From Clostridia bacterium (GTDB lineage Bacteria; Bacillota; Clostridia; Christensenellales; Borkfalkiaceae): DNA of 64,000 bases. This document shows positions 9,066-18,262 of the stretch, in pieces. Each line of letters begins with the position of its first letter. Position 1 is the stretch's first letter. A program made the translations under genes and the position numbers. The notes beneath the pieces are model-generated. The model was not told the origin of the DNA. It worked only from the letters and a program-made list of their open reading frames with translations, and did not search any database. The stretch is from NCBI GenBank assembly GCA_017448355.1, contig JAFSLQ010000046.1, positions 1 to 64,000 on the forward strand, in the 5' to 3' direction.

Positions 9066-9707
9066 TTAAAATTTTAATTTATTGAAAGCGATATTCTCGC
9101 CCATCAATCCAACATATGCTCCACTTTTCGCTTCATTTGATTCGCTATGCGCCATAAGCCATTTATTTGTCCCCGCGCACATTAAGTCTTCCTTAGTAAC
9201 CACATCAAACTTCGGCTTATTGCCGTTAGTTCCACGTGGTAACACGCAAGCCACCCTATAAGGTTTTTCGTTTATATTCATAGGAGCGTAATGCAGCGTT
9301 GTCGCATACAGCTCAACCCCTTGTCCTGCGGGCACTAAAAACGCTTTGCACGATGTCGTATCAAACAACCCATCCCTAATATCCGTTTGTTTCCCTAAAA
9401 CAAGAATAACGTCATCAAGGGCGATATTGAATTCACTCGACTTATGGTACTCAAGACAGTTTAATTTCTTATTGTTTCCACCAACATATCCAATCTGAAT
9501 CGGCAATCCCCCAAAACCGCGTTCCTGCATTTTTAAATATTCTTCACCTTTTTCAAGAATATCTACAGACGCTTTGTAATAAATTCCATTTTCAGGAACG
9601 TTTAATTTTGCCAGTTCGTTCAAAACATCTTTCAAATTGTACCCTTCAAGTACCTGCCCATAATCTTGAAATTCTTTATCAGTAATTTTATATATGTGAT
9701 TTTGCAT
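9066..9707 (-). CDS. DUF4867 family protein (cupin-like)
   Basis: A 213-residue protein that matches my recollection of the DUF4867 family: LNCLEYHKSSEFNIALDDVI, VLGKQTDIRDGLFDT, KAFLVPAGQGVELYATTLHY and VACVLPRGTN. The central HKSSE and the later H in TTLHYAP resemble metal ligands of a cupin fold. Members of this family are often encoded next to LacA/RpiB-type isomerases, as here (15 bases from the rpiB-like gene). No catalysed reaction is established to my knowledge; an isomerase or epimerase acting on the same sugar is a plausible inference. Cytoplasmic, with an AAGGAG site ahead of the ATG. Confidence 0.75.
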   Translation of the reverse strand: MQNHIYKITDKEFQDYGQVLEGYNLKDVLNELAKLNVPENGIYYKASVDILEKGEEYLKMQERGFGGLPIQIGYVGGNNKKLNCLEYHKSSEFNIALDDVILVLGKQTDIRDGLFDTTSCKAFLVPAGQGVELYATTLHYAPMNINEKPYRVACVLPRGTNGNKPKFDVVTKEDLMCAGTNKWLMAHSESNEAKSGAYVGLMGENIAFNKLKF

Positions 9708-9821
9708 CTTTAAAACTCCTTAGTTTTTTAAGAACAAATAATAAACCCCGCTTTATGAAATATTCCACTCGGCAGAATTGCTCGACTTTTAAGTTCTGTT
9801 TCTATTATTTATATTAATAAA

Positions 9822-10832
9822 TTATTCTAATTCATTTTGACTATACGCTCTCGTCCACGCTTTATACCCATCATTATCTTCAATTGTTATCCTAATAAAT
9901 GAGTTCTTTATATTGTACTTTTTATTGTACTCAAAAAAATCCGATATATCAAATTTTGCACAAGTTATATTTTCCCCACGCATAGACCTACCCCATCTCC
10001 GTTCAGAGTTAATAAATATTCTTTTCACAGAATCGCATTTTATCGTTAAAAAATTATTATCAATTGATAATTCATGTATTAGAGGTCCGGTAGAAGAATA
10101 TATATCACCTCTTCCCATCGCGGATAGAATTTCGTCATATTCCAGTTTCTTTGCTTCAATTATGCTGAATCCACCAAAAAGATCCGCGCTTCCATGCGTA
10201 TCATCATCCGCTATGGGCACAACAAAGTTTCCTGCTAATAAAAGGTCTTCAAATGGCGTATCCGTCTCCCTCATTGTCGTAATTATATCGCAACCGGTAT
10301 TATAAACTTCTATACCCCATAATCTCTTTAAGTCGATATAATCGTGATATCGCTGCAACGACCATCTCGGATGATTATACATTACCAAAAACCCATCTTC
10401 GTGCATTAAACGTATAATCTCGTTTATACTTTCTATAGAATATTTTGCATCAAATTTCTTTGCCCGCATTTCGTCCGTCACATAATGCACTGAATTAGAT
10501 ATATTACAATCATTAAATACAGCACTAACGGTCTTATTTCTATCTTTCGAATAGAAATTAATGTGGTATGTCTTCATACGTCGAATATCTCCGTCTGCCT
10601 TATCTGGCGCATCGATATTCATTTCTACTCCTGTTATTGCCAAAAACTTATCGTCGGAAAGATCGTTATGTGCCACAATAACATTATGGTCGGTATAAGC
10701 AACTATGGAGTAGCCTTTTTCAAGATACAACGTTTTTATTTCTTCGGGTGAAAATTGTCCATCTGAAACAGTTGTATGCGTATGCAAATTTGCCTTGTAA
10801 AAATTACCTTTGCCACCTATAAGATGTTTCAT
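9822..10832 (-). CDS. PHP-domain metal-dependent phosphoesterase
   Basis: A 336-residue cytoplasmic protein with the polymerase-and-histidinol-phosphatase (PHP) fold. Metal-binding motifs in order: ANLHTHTTVSDG near residue 15, IVAYTDHN near residue 40, a central Glu in TGVEMN, MYNHPRW, and IADDDTHGSADLFGG. A beta-rich C-terminal portion follows (NNFLTIKCDSVKRIFI), as in stand-alone PHP proteins that hydrolyse phosphate esters. The gene's start overlaps the stop of the SGNH-esterase gene by four bases (ATGA type), so the two are co-translated. It may remove phosphate from a sugar phosphate or act on a dead-end metabolite. Substrate unknown. Confidence 0.75.
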   Translation of the reverse strand: MKHLIGGKGNFYKANLHTHTTVSDGQFSPEEIKTLYLEKGYSIVAYTDHNVIVAHNDLSDDKFLAITGVEMNIDAPDKADGDIRRMKTYHINFYSKDRNKTVSAVFNDCNISNSVHYVTDEMRAKKFDAKYSIESINEIIRLMHEDGFLVMYNHPRWSLQRYHDYIDLKRLWGIEVYNTGCDIITTMRETDTPFEDLLLAGNFVVPIADDDTHGSADLFGGFSIIEAKKLEYDEILSAMGRGDIYSSTGPLIHELSIDNNFLTIKCDSVKRIFINSERRWGRSMRGENITCAKFDISDFFEYNKKYNIKNSFIRITIEDNDGYKAWTRAYSQNELE

Positions 10833-11674
10833 TTATTTCTCCTTTCTTCTAATAGATTTACAAATTGTGCGTAATATCTTTTGCCAAGTTCGTAAACAGA
10901 ATTTACACTAAAATGTATATCATCTCCGTTTTTTATGTTCTGGTCGTTAGATAATAATCCGTCACTGCTTACCACCGCCGCATCACCTATCTTTAAGCAA
11001 ACGTCTCTCGTCGCCTTTTCAACCGCGTCGCATGGTTCTTTATGTTTATCCGCCCAGTCGTTTACAAACTCACCCGCTATTATCGGAAATTTAAAATCGG
11101 CGTATCTTGCCCTTACCGCTTTCATTTGTGTAAAGAAATGATTAAAATAGAACTCATATCTCTCCGCAAATTGCATTTCAGGACTTTCCACTACGTCATG
11201 TTCGCCCTGATGCCAAAGAAACGCTACGATACGGTTATCTTTATTTAACGATAACGCATAGTCGGTCATCTCAAAAAGTCTGTTTGACAGAGTATTGCCA
11301 ACGCCCCACTGTTTAAGCATAAATCCCGTTCCGCCGACCGCCGCTTTTACGATAAGCAAATTCCTGTCTTTCGCAAGGTTGCCGTTTTTTATATATTCTT
11401 CGGAAAACGTTTTCGTCAAATCCGCCCGATATTCGTTATCGCCGGTTTTCCTGTCCCGAGATATATCAATAATCATTTCTGTAGGAATAGTAATATTTAA
11501 AACCGTTTCACCTTTTTCGTTGCCGCAAAAAAATATCGGATTTTTATCGACTAATTGATAAACTCTTTCATTTATTATTTCTTTTTCGCTTTCCGTTCTT
11601 ATTCCATGTCCTTCCGCGTTCGATTGCCCCGCTAAAATTATAATATCGAATTTCATTTCACTACGCAATTCCAT
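10829..11674 (-). CDS. SGNH-type sialate O-acetylesterase-like protein
   Basis: About 280 residues with the SASA/SGNH hydrolase pattern: IILAGQSNAEGHG holds the nucleophile Ser in the GQSN block, KAAVGGTGF supplies an oxyanion Gly, FLWHQGEHDV is block III, and a late DDIHFS gives the catalytic Asp-His pair. Such enzymes remove O-acetyl groups from sialic acid, xylan or pectin sugars. No signal peptide was seen, so it is probably cytoplasmic and acts on imported oligosaccharides. I chose the ATG inside the end of the rhamnosidase gene because AAGGTGG lies seven bases upstream; another ATG 18 bases later (MKFDIII) is possible. Co-translated with the genes on both sides. Confidence 0.75.
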   Translation of the reverse strand: MELRSEMKFDIIILAGQSNAEGHGIRTESEKEIINERVYQLVDKNPIFFCGNEKGETVLNITIPTEMIIDISRDRKTGDNEYRADLTKTFSEEYIKNGNLAKDRNLLIVKAAVGGTGFMLKQWGVGNTLSNRLFEMTDYALSLNKDNRIVAFLWHQGEHDVVESPEMQFAERYEFYFNHFFTQMKAVRARYADFKFPIIAGEFVNDWADKHKEPCDAVEKATRDVCLKIGDAAVVSSDGLLSNDQNIKNGDDIHFSVNSVYELGKRYYAQFVNLLEERRNK

Positions 11675-13937
11675 TTTCCGTACCACCTTCTGTATAATAA
11701 TTACAATTAGTTTGTTGACCTGATATTTTATATTCTTTTCCATCAGGTAAAATAAGTGTTGCCGTATATTGCGCAGGAATATCCGTTTCGATAATAATTT
11801 TACTTTCGCCGACTTTTTTCCATTTTACGCTTATTCTGCCGAAAGCCGTATCGCGGTATGCCGCGGCGTAATCCAACTTTTCGACAAAGACGGGCTGAAT
11901 TACTATATTATTGCAATCATCATAATATGGATTAACTTTTATTCCCGCAAAATATTCAATGAAAAACGCCGAAATATCGCCCCAGAAATGGTGGTTCTGC
12001 GATAAAATATCCGGATGTATGCCGCTTATAGGATAAAACCTTTCATCTATTTCATAGAAACTTTCAAACAGAGACGTTGCGCCGAATTTTAAATGATAAG
12101 CATAACTAGGAAAGGTTGGCGTTTCAATAAGTTCTAACGCCAAGTCGGGATATCCGTTATCGGCAAGCGTTCTGAATAGCACCCTTGCACCGAGAACGCC
12201 GACGTCAAAATGATAATTTTTTTCTTTTATCAGTTGTATAAGGTTTTTAATAACCAAAGGTTTTTCATACGATTCAAACAGTCCGTAATACAAAGCCATG
12301 GCAAGCCCCGTTTGAGTTCTGCCCGTTATATACATATCAGGCGTTATACAGTTATCCCTGAACGCTTTTTTCAGTCTGAAATATAAATCGGAACAATACC
12401 GCTCGTTCTCGTAATCATTTATCGCTTTAAACATTATTCCCGATTTAAGACATATATCCATACAGATTATAGTATCGGTAATAACCAAGGGCGTTGAAAA
12501 ATCTTCTACCGCTTTAACCCCTACCTGACACCAGTCGCCAAGTCCGAAACTCGCCGTTCCGTCTTCGTTTAGCATACTTTGCATATATTTAAGATATTTA
12601 AGTATCGCGTCGGCATTTTCTTTTATTATTTCTTTATCTCCCGTATACCTATACGATTGAAACGGAAGTTCTACCAAAGCACCGTCCCAAGCAGGGCCGT
12701 TGCCCCATTTATACCCGAAACCGGAAGTCGGAATAACCCCAGGTAATTTCCCGCTTGGAAGTTGCGCTTTCCTGACATTATAAAGCCACTCTCTCAAAGA
12801 ATTTTCGCAATCGTAATTAAGCAGCGCCTGATTGGCGGATAAATAATTATCACCCATCCAGCCGTTCTTTTCTCTCTGCGGGCAATCCATAAGAAAATAC
12901 TGAAAATTCGAAGTAAGCGAATTCATTGCATTTTTATATATTGTATTTAACGTATCGTCCGAACAATTAAAATCCGCAATCCGCTTGATATCGGAATGCA
13001 TTACAAGCATAGTAAGAAGTTCATTAGTTGCTTGTTTCTCCGTAATCCCTACTACATATACATACCTAAAACCCATAAACGTAAAAGACGGTTGATAGGT
13101 CTGATATCCGTCTTTACAAGTATATATAATACATTGATTATAGTCTTCTAAGGTAAAACCCTCGAAACTTATATTAGATAAATCCGCCTTTCCGTCGTTA
13201 ACTATCTCGCTATGTATCAGTTTTATTTGCTGACCGCTTTTACCGTTTATTTTAAGTCTTACGATTCCCGCGGTATTTATTCCGAAATCGTATATATAAC
13301 CGCCGTTGCCTTTTACGATTTTTACAGGTTTTATCTCGTCTACGATAGCAATAGGATGATGAATACCTATTCTTTTTTCACCTTTCGGCGGAATTGCCAT
13401 AATTGCATTATCCCATTGAGAATCGTCAAAGTCGGCACTATTCCAGCCGTTTAATTCAAGCCTTGCGTCGTATCTTTCACCAGCCCTTAAATCGTCGAAC
13501 GTTATAGCCGAACCGTGTACTTTAACACTCTCGTCCGCTTCAATGATTTTCCCGTCGATTTCAAGGGCAAAAGCAAGTTTGGGCGCTGAACGATAATCGG
13601 CTTCGTCAAATTTCCAAATATACCCGCCTATACAGTTCAACATACCGTTCCCAAGCAAAAACGAAACGCAGTTTTTACCGATTTTTATATATTGTTTTAA
13701 ATCATATTTTTGGTAGTAGACGATATCGTTGGGATTAGAAATGTACGGCGCAAGTTGAGAAGCGGTAATTTCCGTACCGTTTACGTATATTTTGTAAAAT
13801 CCCAAACCGCAAACGGTTATTTCTACCCGTTCGGGTAAAGAGTTTATGCAAAAATTCTTTCTTAAAACAGGTGCGTTAACGTGATTTTTAATGGTGCAGT
13901 ATTCTTTTTTTGCACAGATGAATTTTTCTGAAAGCAT
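11661..13937 (-). CDS. GH78 alpha-L-rhamnosidase
   Basis: A 758-residue protein. An N-terminal beta-sandwich (FYKIYVNGTEITASQLAPYI) carries the GH78 N domain, followed by a concanavalin-like domain (GYIYDFGINTAGIVRLKING) and an alpha/alpha-barrel. The catalytic block DCPQREKNGWMGD has Asp351, Glu356 and Asp363 with the same 5- and 12-residue spacing as the known catalytic Asp-Glu-Asp set of bacterial GH78 enzymes; the later barrel motif NHHFWGDISAFFIEYFAG provides the general-base region. The family hydrolyses terminal alpha-L-rhamnose from pectic, plant-glycoside or bacterial polysaccharides by inversion. No signal peptide, so it works on imported oligosaccharides. It starts two bases after the GH2 gene ends. 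Confidence 0.9.
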   Translation of the reverse strand: MLSEKFICAKKEYCTIKNHVNAPVLRKNFCINSLPERVEITVCGLGFYKIYVNGTEITASQLAPYISNPNDIVYYQKYDLKQYIKIGKNCVSFLLGNGMLNCIGGYIWKFDEADYRSAPKLAFALEIDGKIIEADESVKVHGSAITFDDLRAGERYDARLELNGWNSADFDDSQWDNAIMAIPPKGEKRIGIHHPIAIVDEIKPVKIVKGNGGYIYDFGINTAGIVRLKINGKSGQQIKLIHSEIVNDGKADLSNISFEGFTLEDYNQCIIYTCKDGYQTYQPSFTFMGFRYVYVVGITEKQATNELLTMLVMHSDIKRIADFNCSDDTLNTIYKNAMNSLTSNFQYFLMDCPQREKNGWMGDNYLSANQALLNYDCENSLREWLYNVRKAQLPSGKLPGVIPTSGFGYKWGNGPAWDGALVELPFQSYRYTGDKEIIKENADAILKYLKYMQSMLNEDGTASFGLGDWCQVGVKAVEDFSTPLVITDTIICMDICLKSGIMFKAINDYENERYCSDLYFRLKKAFRDNCITPDMYITGRTQTGLAMALYYGLFESYEKPLVIKNLIQLIKEKNYHFDVGVLGARVLFRTLADNGYPDLALELIETPTFPSYAYHLKFGATSLFESFYEIDERFYPISGIHPDILSQNHHFWGDISAFFIEYFAGIKVNPYYDDCNNIVIQPVFVEKLDYAAAYRDTAFGRISVKWKKVGESKIIIETDIPAQYTATLILPDGKEYKISGQQTNCNYYTEGGTENGIA

Positions 13938-13939
13938 AA

Positions 13940-15646
13940 TTATTTTCTCGTATTTATTTCCTTGATTGCATTTTTCTGTCGTATATTCAGTTTATCTTTT
14001 CTGTCATACGTATAAAAGCCGTTCCTCTCTTGTTCCACGTCGTAAAGTTGCGTATAACAAAATCCCGAAAGTATCGGATATTTCATCACCGTTTCAATAA
14101 GCGCTTTGTATCTCTCCACAAAAGCCTCTCCGTCCGTTTCGCCCGTGCCGTAGCCCCAACTTTCCGTGTTTTGAACCGCGCCTTCGTTGGCTATTACCGT
14201 ATTGATTGTATCGCCGAGCATTATTCCGCCGCACTCGCTTAAATTGACCGGTAAACCCGCCTTATACCGTAATTCTTTATTTCCTCTTTCGTTATAAAGC
14301 CCCGGCTCGTACAATTCGTTTTCGTTTTGCAGTTTATTTAAAGTCTCATCAAGTTCTTCTACACTTCTATAAGAGTGAAAATCGTATAAATCGGTGTTTT
14401 GACAATGAAACCCGCCGCTTACGTCCACGCAAGGTCTTGTGCTGTCAAAACGTTTGGTAAAATCGAATATCGATTCAATAATTCGCATATCCGGTTCTTT
14501 TTGCGGGGCATATATGTCGTACCATACTTCATTTAGCGGACACCAGGTAATTATCGAAGGATGATTGAAATCTCTATTTAACACTTCCGACCACTGGCGG
14601 ATGAATTCACCCGTATTACATGCGTCTGCATAATCTATTCCCCAACTCGCAAATTCGCCCCATACCATATACCCCGCCTTATCGCAAAGATATAAAAAAT
14701 ATGGTTCAAATACTTTTTGGTGCAACCTTGCGCCGTTAAACCCTAAATCAAGACTTGATTGTATATCACATTGCATAAATTCGGGTGACGGAGAAGTATA
14801 TATCCCTTTCGGGTTATAGCCTTGATTCAAAACCAACTTCTGATAAACGGGTTGACCGTTCAATATAAATTCAACACCTTTATATTCTGCCTTTCTTAAT
14901 CCAAAATAGGAATAAACCGTATCCTCGCAAAAAGTCAGTTTTACGTTGTATAGATTGCCTTTACCTATTTCCCACAATACTTTTTCTGATAAGGAAATAT
15001 CTGTTTTAACGCGGAAATCCGTTTCCCCACAGACAAACCCGACCAACCGATTATCATAAAAAACTTCTATGGAAAATTTGCCTTTACCGCAAACATACAA
15101 ATCTACGGAAACGGTGCATTTATCAACGTTCGGATAAAAATAGAATTTATCTACATGATTTTCGGGCACGTACTCTATCCATACCGATTGCCAAACACCC
15201 GTCGTTCTCGTGTAAAAACACCCGTAAGATGCTTCTTTTCTGCTTTGTTTCCCCGTGGGATAAGAAGAAAGAAAATCGTCGAACACCGATAGTATAATTT
15301 CATTTTTACCGTTAATCAAATACGGTGAAATGTCAAAAGAAAACGGCGTATACCCACCCGTATGACTACCGACGAAACTTCCGTTTAAAAACACGTCGCA
15401 CCTATAATCTACCGCCCCGAAATTTACCACGGTTCTCCTGTTCTTTTCAGTTATCGAAGAAAACTCAAACTCTTTTTTATAAAAACAACGTCTTATAAAA
15501 CCTTTATGATTTATTCCGGACAATTCGCTTTGCGGACAAAAAGGAACGTTGATTTTTTGATATTTTATGCCGTCGAAAGAAAACAACCACCCTTCGTTGA
15601 AATACTTAAAATTCTTTCTTTCGAATATGGGATTAGGCGCATACAT
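13940..15646 (-). CDS. GH2 beta-glycosidase (beta-galactosidase/glucuronidase type)
   Basis: About 568 residues, shorter than LacZ and close to beta-glucuronidase size. Domain order: jelly-roll sugar-binding domain (NFGAVDYRCDVFLNGSFVG, GGYTPFSFDISPYL), immunoglobulin-like domain, TIM barrel. The acid/base Glu lies in CPLNEVW (residue 375, counted from the TTG) and the nucleophile Glu in NLSECGG (residue 473). Exact sugar specificity cannot be fixed; a non-reducing-end beta-galactosyl, glucuronosyl or mannosyl unit is likely. Cytoplasmic. First gene of its operon. ATG at 15646 and TTG at 15652 are both possible starts: AAGGA lies 11 and 5 bases upstream respectively. I prefer the ATG. It diverges from the AraC gene. 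Confidence 0.88.
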   Translation of the reverse strand: MYAPNPIFERKNFKYFNEGWLFSFDGIKYQKINVPFCPQSELSGINHKGFIRRCFYKKEFEFSSITEKNRRTVVNFGAVDYRCDVFLNGSFVGSHTGGYTPFSFDISPYLINGKNEIILSVFDDFLSSYPTGKQSRKEASYGCFYTRTTGVWQSVWIEYVPENHVDKFYFYPNVDKCTVSVDLYVCGKGKFSIEVFYDNRLVGFVCGETDFRVKTDISLSEKVLWEIGKGNLYNVKLTFCEDTVYSYFGLRKAEYKGVEFILNGQPVYQKLVLNQGYNPKGIYTSPSPEFMQCDIQSSLDLGFNGARLHQKVFEPYFLYLCDKAGYMVWGEFASWGIDYADACNTGEFIRQWSEVLNRDFNHPSIITWCPLNEVWYDIYAPQKEPDMRIIESIFDFTKRFDSTRPCVDVSGGFHCQNTDLYDFHSYRSVEELDETLNKLQNENELYEPGLYNERGNKELRYKAGLPVNLSECGGIMLGDTINTVIANEGAVQNTESWGYGTGETDGEAFVERYKALIETVMKYPILSGFCYTQLYDVEQERNGFYTYDRKDKLNIRQKNAIKEINTRK

Positions 15647-15680
15647 AGGCAAATTTTTCCTTATAGTTTTTATATAATAT

Positions 15681-15709
15681 ATTTTATCACTTAATGATTA
15701 TAAAAACAA
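15681..15709 (-). promoter_or_regulatory. Promoter of the GH2/GH78 operon
   Basis: Minus-strand -35 TTGTTT (15704-15709) and -10 TAAAAT (15681-15686) are separated by exactly 17 bases. The -35 box is weak, as expected for an activator-dependent promoter, and a conserved candidate operator lies 7 bases upstream of it. Predicted transcript start is near 15674. Confidence 0.65.
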
Positions 15710-15716
15710 TATTCAC

Positions 15717-15744
15717 TTTTGATTAAAAAGTTCTCTCCATTGAT
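15717..15744. promoter_or_regulatory. Candidate AraC-type operator, copy 1
   Basis: The site reads TTTTGA, two variable bases, AAAAAGTTCTCT, three variable bases, TTGAT on the plus strand. A copy with the same 23 fixed bases lies at 33722-33749 upstream of the second operon. Both copies start exactly 7 bases from the -35 box of a minus-strand promoter. The adjacent divergent AraC gene is the obvious candidate binder. It lies 17 bases upstream of that gene's own -35 box, so autoregulation is possible. Confidence 0.7.
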
Positions 15745-15761
15745 ATTTGCACAAAATCGTA

Positions 15762-15790
15762 TTGACAAGAACGAAAAAAAATTATACAAT
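15762..15790 (+). promoter_or_regulatory. Promoter of the AraC-GH20 operon, near-leaderless
   Basis: Consensus -35 TTGACA (15762-15767), 17-base spacer, and -10 TACAAT (15785-15790). The expected transcript start, 6-8 bases after the -10, falls within a few bases of the ATG at 15800, leaving almost no leader and no room for a ribosome binding site. Confidence 0.8.
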
Positions 15791-15799
15791 AATACTGTC

Positions 15800-16636
15800 A
15801 TGAAAAGAATTGATACGTTAAGTAAACAAATTATACAAGACAATAACGCTATAGAATTAAAAACGCAGATTATAAAAAACGGAGCGTCATACTTTCACAA
15901 TCACGACTACTATGAAATCTTTTATATGATAAGCGGTACGGTTTCTCATTATTTCGATAATAAAACCGAAATTATACGTGCAGGAGATTTGTTTTACATT
16001 CCACCGGGATATGTGCATTGTTTTTATAAGTCCGACTCCGAATATATGCACAGGGACATTATGGTATCCAAAAAATTATGGAACGATACCTGCGCTTTTT
16101 TACATTTATCGCAACTCTCAAAATATTTTCCAACTAAAATAGTTCTTACTAACGAACAGATTATAGAACTTGAAGATTTAATAAATTCGTTTAATAAAAA
16201 AAATCTGGATTACGGTGCGATAGAAGAAAATCCCTATGCTTATTTGATAGTAATCCAAATTATCAAGCACCTGACAGATTCTAACAATATCAAATTGGAT
16301 AATATCAACCCTACTTGGGTAATAACACTTATAGATAAACTTTCTCTACCGGAAAACTTATGTAAAAGCAAAAAAGAACTTCTGTCTCAATTCACGTATT
16401 CTCAAGCGCATATGTGTCGCGCGTTCAAAAGGTATACAGGACAAACCCTTACCGATTACATGAATAATAAACGAATGGATTACGCTGCCGTTTTACTCGC
16501 CACAACGAATAAAACCATAAAAGAAATAATTTATGACTGCGGGTTCGAAAGCACGCCTTATTTTATTAAAAAATTTAAACAAAAATTTAAAATTTCACCC
16601 GCGTCGTTCAGAAAAAAACAACTTAAAGGAAATTAA
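15800..16636 (+). CDS. AraC family transcriptional regulator
   Basis: A 278-residue regulator from the ATG giving MKRIDTLSK. The N-terminal cupin sensor shows HNHDYYEIFYMISGTVSHYF and GDLFYIPPGYVHCFY (sugar-binding jelly roll). The C-terminal double helix-turn-helix shows FTYSQAHMCRAFKRYTGQTL and a second helix pair ending TIKEIIYDCGFESTPYFIKK, the classic AraC/XylS signature. An in-frame ATG at 15719 is excluded because the promoter lies inside that extension. It likely senses a mono- or oligosaccharide and activates the divergent GH2/GH78 operon, its own GH20 partner, and, from the shared operator, the operon transcribed from 33.7 kb. Confidence 0.9.
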   Translation: MKRIDTLSKQIIQDNNAIELKTQIIKNGASYFHNHDYYEIFYMISGTVSHYFDNKTEIIRAGDLFYIPPGYVHCFYKSDSEYMHRDIMVSKKLWNDTCAFLHLSQLSKYFPTKIVLTNEQIIELEDLINSFNKKNLDYGAIEENPYAYLIVIQIIKHLTDSNNIKLDNINPTWVITLIDKLSLPENLCKSKKELLSQFTYSQAHMCRAFKRYTGQTLTDYMNNKRMDYAAVLLATTNKTIKEIIYDCGFESTPYFIKKFKQKFKISPASFRKKQLKGN

Positions 16637-16638
16637 TT

Positions 16639-18243
16639 ATGAAAAAAAGATTCGGCGCAATGCTTGATATGTCAAGAAATGCCGTAATGACTGTCGAAGC
16701 CGTTAAAAAATATGCCGATTATTTAAAATCTTTCGGGTACAACTGTCTTTTATTATATACCGAAGACACATACGAAGTGAATAACGAACCGTTTTTCGGA
16801 TACAGACGCGGCAAATATTCCAAAGAAGAATTAAAACTCTTAAACGAATATTGCGATAGCATAGATATGGAACTTATCCCCTGTATTCAGACTCTTGCGC
16901 ACCTTAACGCAATCTTCAGGTGGAAAGACTACGTTGATATAAACGATATTGACGATATACTTTTGGTAGATGATGAAAGAACGTATACATTGATTGAAAA
17001 TATTTTTTCTACTTTATCGGAGTGTTTTACAACACGCTATGTTCATATAGGTATGGATGAGGCTTGGCATTTGGGCGTAGGAAAATATCTAGAAAAACAC
17101 GGTCATCATGCCCGTTTTGAAATTTTATCAGAACACTTGAACAAAGTCGTAAATATTGCAAAAAAACACGGCTTTACATGTATAATGTGGTCGGATATGT
17201 TTTTCAACCAGGCAACAGGCGCGGGATACTATGATTATGAAAAATTTAAAATCGACGACCACGTTAAATCTTTAGTCAATAAAGACGTAGAACTCGTTTA
17301 CTGGGATTACTATCATACCGAAAAAACGGATTATTCGGCAATGGTAGAAGCACACAAACAGCTCACGGATAATCCCGTATGGTTTGCCGGCGGCGCATGG
17401 TCTTGGGTAGGTTTTGCACCGCATAATGAATACTCGCTAAAAACAATGCTTCCCGCAATGCAGATTTGCAAGGAAAAAAATATTGACAATGTGTTTATTA
17501 CTCTTTGGGGAGATAACGGCGCGGAATGTTCTAAATTCGGTCTTTTACCCGCTTTATACAGGATAAAATGCGAATATGACGGGATAACGGATGAACAACT
17601 CGTCAAGAGTAATTTTTATAAACTTACAGGTGAAAATTACGACGACTTTTTTGCCTTGGACCTTCCCGATAAACTGTCTGATAAATGCGATTATCTTTCT
17701 AATCCTTGCAAATATATTCTGTACGGCGATTTATTTAACGAAGTGTTCAGCGACGGATATATAGAAGGCGGCGAAAAAACTTTTTTGAAAAATGCGGAAA
17801 TTTTAAAGAACGCAAAAAGCAAAAACTTTAATTATTTATTTAAAACCCTATATAAACTTTGTCTTGCGCTATACGCAAAGTATACTTTGGGCAAAGACAT
17901 ACGCGCGGCATATAAAAGTGGCGACAAAACACAATTGACTTTGTGTATAAAAAGAATTTCCGATTTAAAACTTAAAATAAACGATTTTTATAAATCTTTC
18001 GGCAAACAATGGTTTAAAGAAAATAAACCGCACGGCTTTGACGTACAGGATATAAGGATAGGCGGACTTATTTACAGACTTGACGCTTGTAAACGACGCT
18101 TACAAAATTATATAAACGGAAAAATATCGGATATCCCTGAACTTGAAGAAGACCTTTTGCCCATTTACTCTAAAAACGGAGAAAAGGACAATATCGGTTT
18201 TATAAACGGTTGGAGTGTAAATGCCACCGTCAACATAATATAA
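16639..18243 (+). CDS. GH20-type beta-N-acetylhexosaminidase
   Basis: A 534-residue cytoplasmic enzyme with a GH20-like TIM barrel. The catalytic Asp140-Glu141 pair lies in YVHIGMDEAWHLG: Glu is the acid/base and Asp orients the substrate acetamido group. Supporting barrel features are GYNCLLLYTEDTYE, PCIQTLAHLNAIF, TCIMWSDMFF and LWGDNGAECS. The C-terminal third is helical, as in intracellular GH20 enzymes of Gram-positive bacteria. It removes terminal GlcNAc or GalNAc from imported oligosaccharides. It starts two bases after the AraC stop codon, with AAAGGA inside that gene's end, so the pair form a translationally coupled operon closed by the downstream terminator. Confidence 0.8.
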   Translation: MKKRFGAMLDMSRNAVMTVEAVKKYADYLKSFGYNCLLLYTEDTYEVNNEPFFGYRRGKYSKEELKLLNEYCDSIDMELIPCIQTLAHLNAIFRWKDYVDINDIDDILLVDDERTYTLIENIFSTLSECFTTRYVHIGMDEAWHLGVGKYLEKHGHHARFEILSEHLNKVVNIAKKHGFTCIMWSDMFFNQATGAGYYDYEKFKIDDHVKSLVNKDVELVYWDYYHTEKTDYSAMVEAHKQLTDNPVWFAGGAWSWVGFAPHNEYSLKTMLPAMQICKEKNIDNVFITLWGDNGAECSKFGLLPALYRIKCEYDGITDEQLVKSNFYKLTGENYDDFFALDLPDKLSDKCDYLSNPCKYILYGDLFNEVFSDGYIEGGEKTFLKNAEILKNAKSKNFNYLFKTLYKLCLALYAKYTLGKDIRAAYKSGDKTQLTLCIKRISDLKLKINDFYKSFGKQWFKENKPHGFDVQDIRIGGLIYRLDACKRRLQNYINGKISDIPELEEDLLPIYSKNGEKDNIGFINGWSVNATVNII

Positions 18244-18262
18244 AAAAATTCAACACTTAAAG

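Noticed and set aside
15719..15799. Upstream ATG start for the AraC gene
   Set aside because: The -35 and -10 boxes of its own promoter lie inside this extension.
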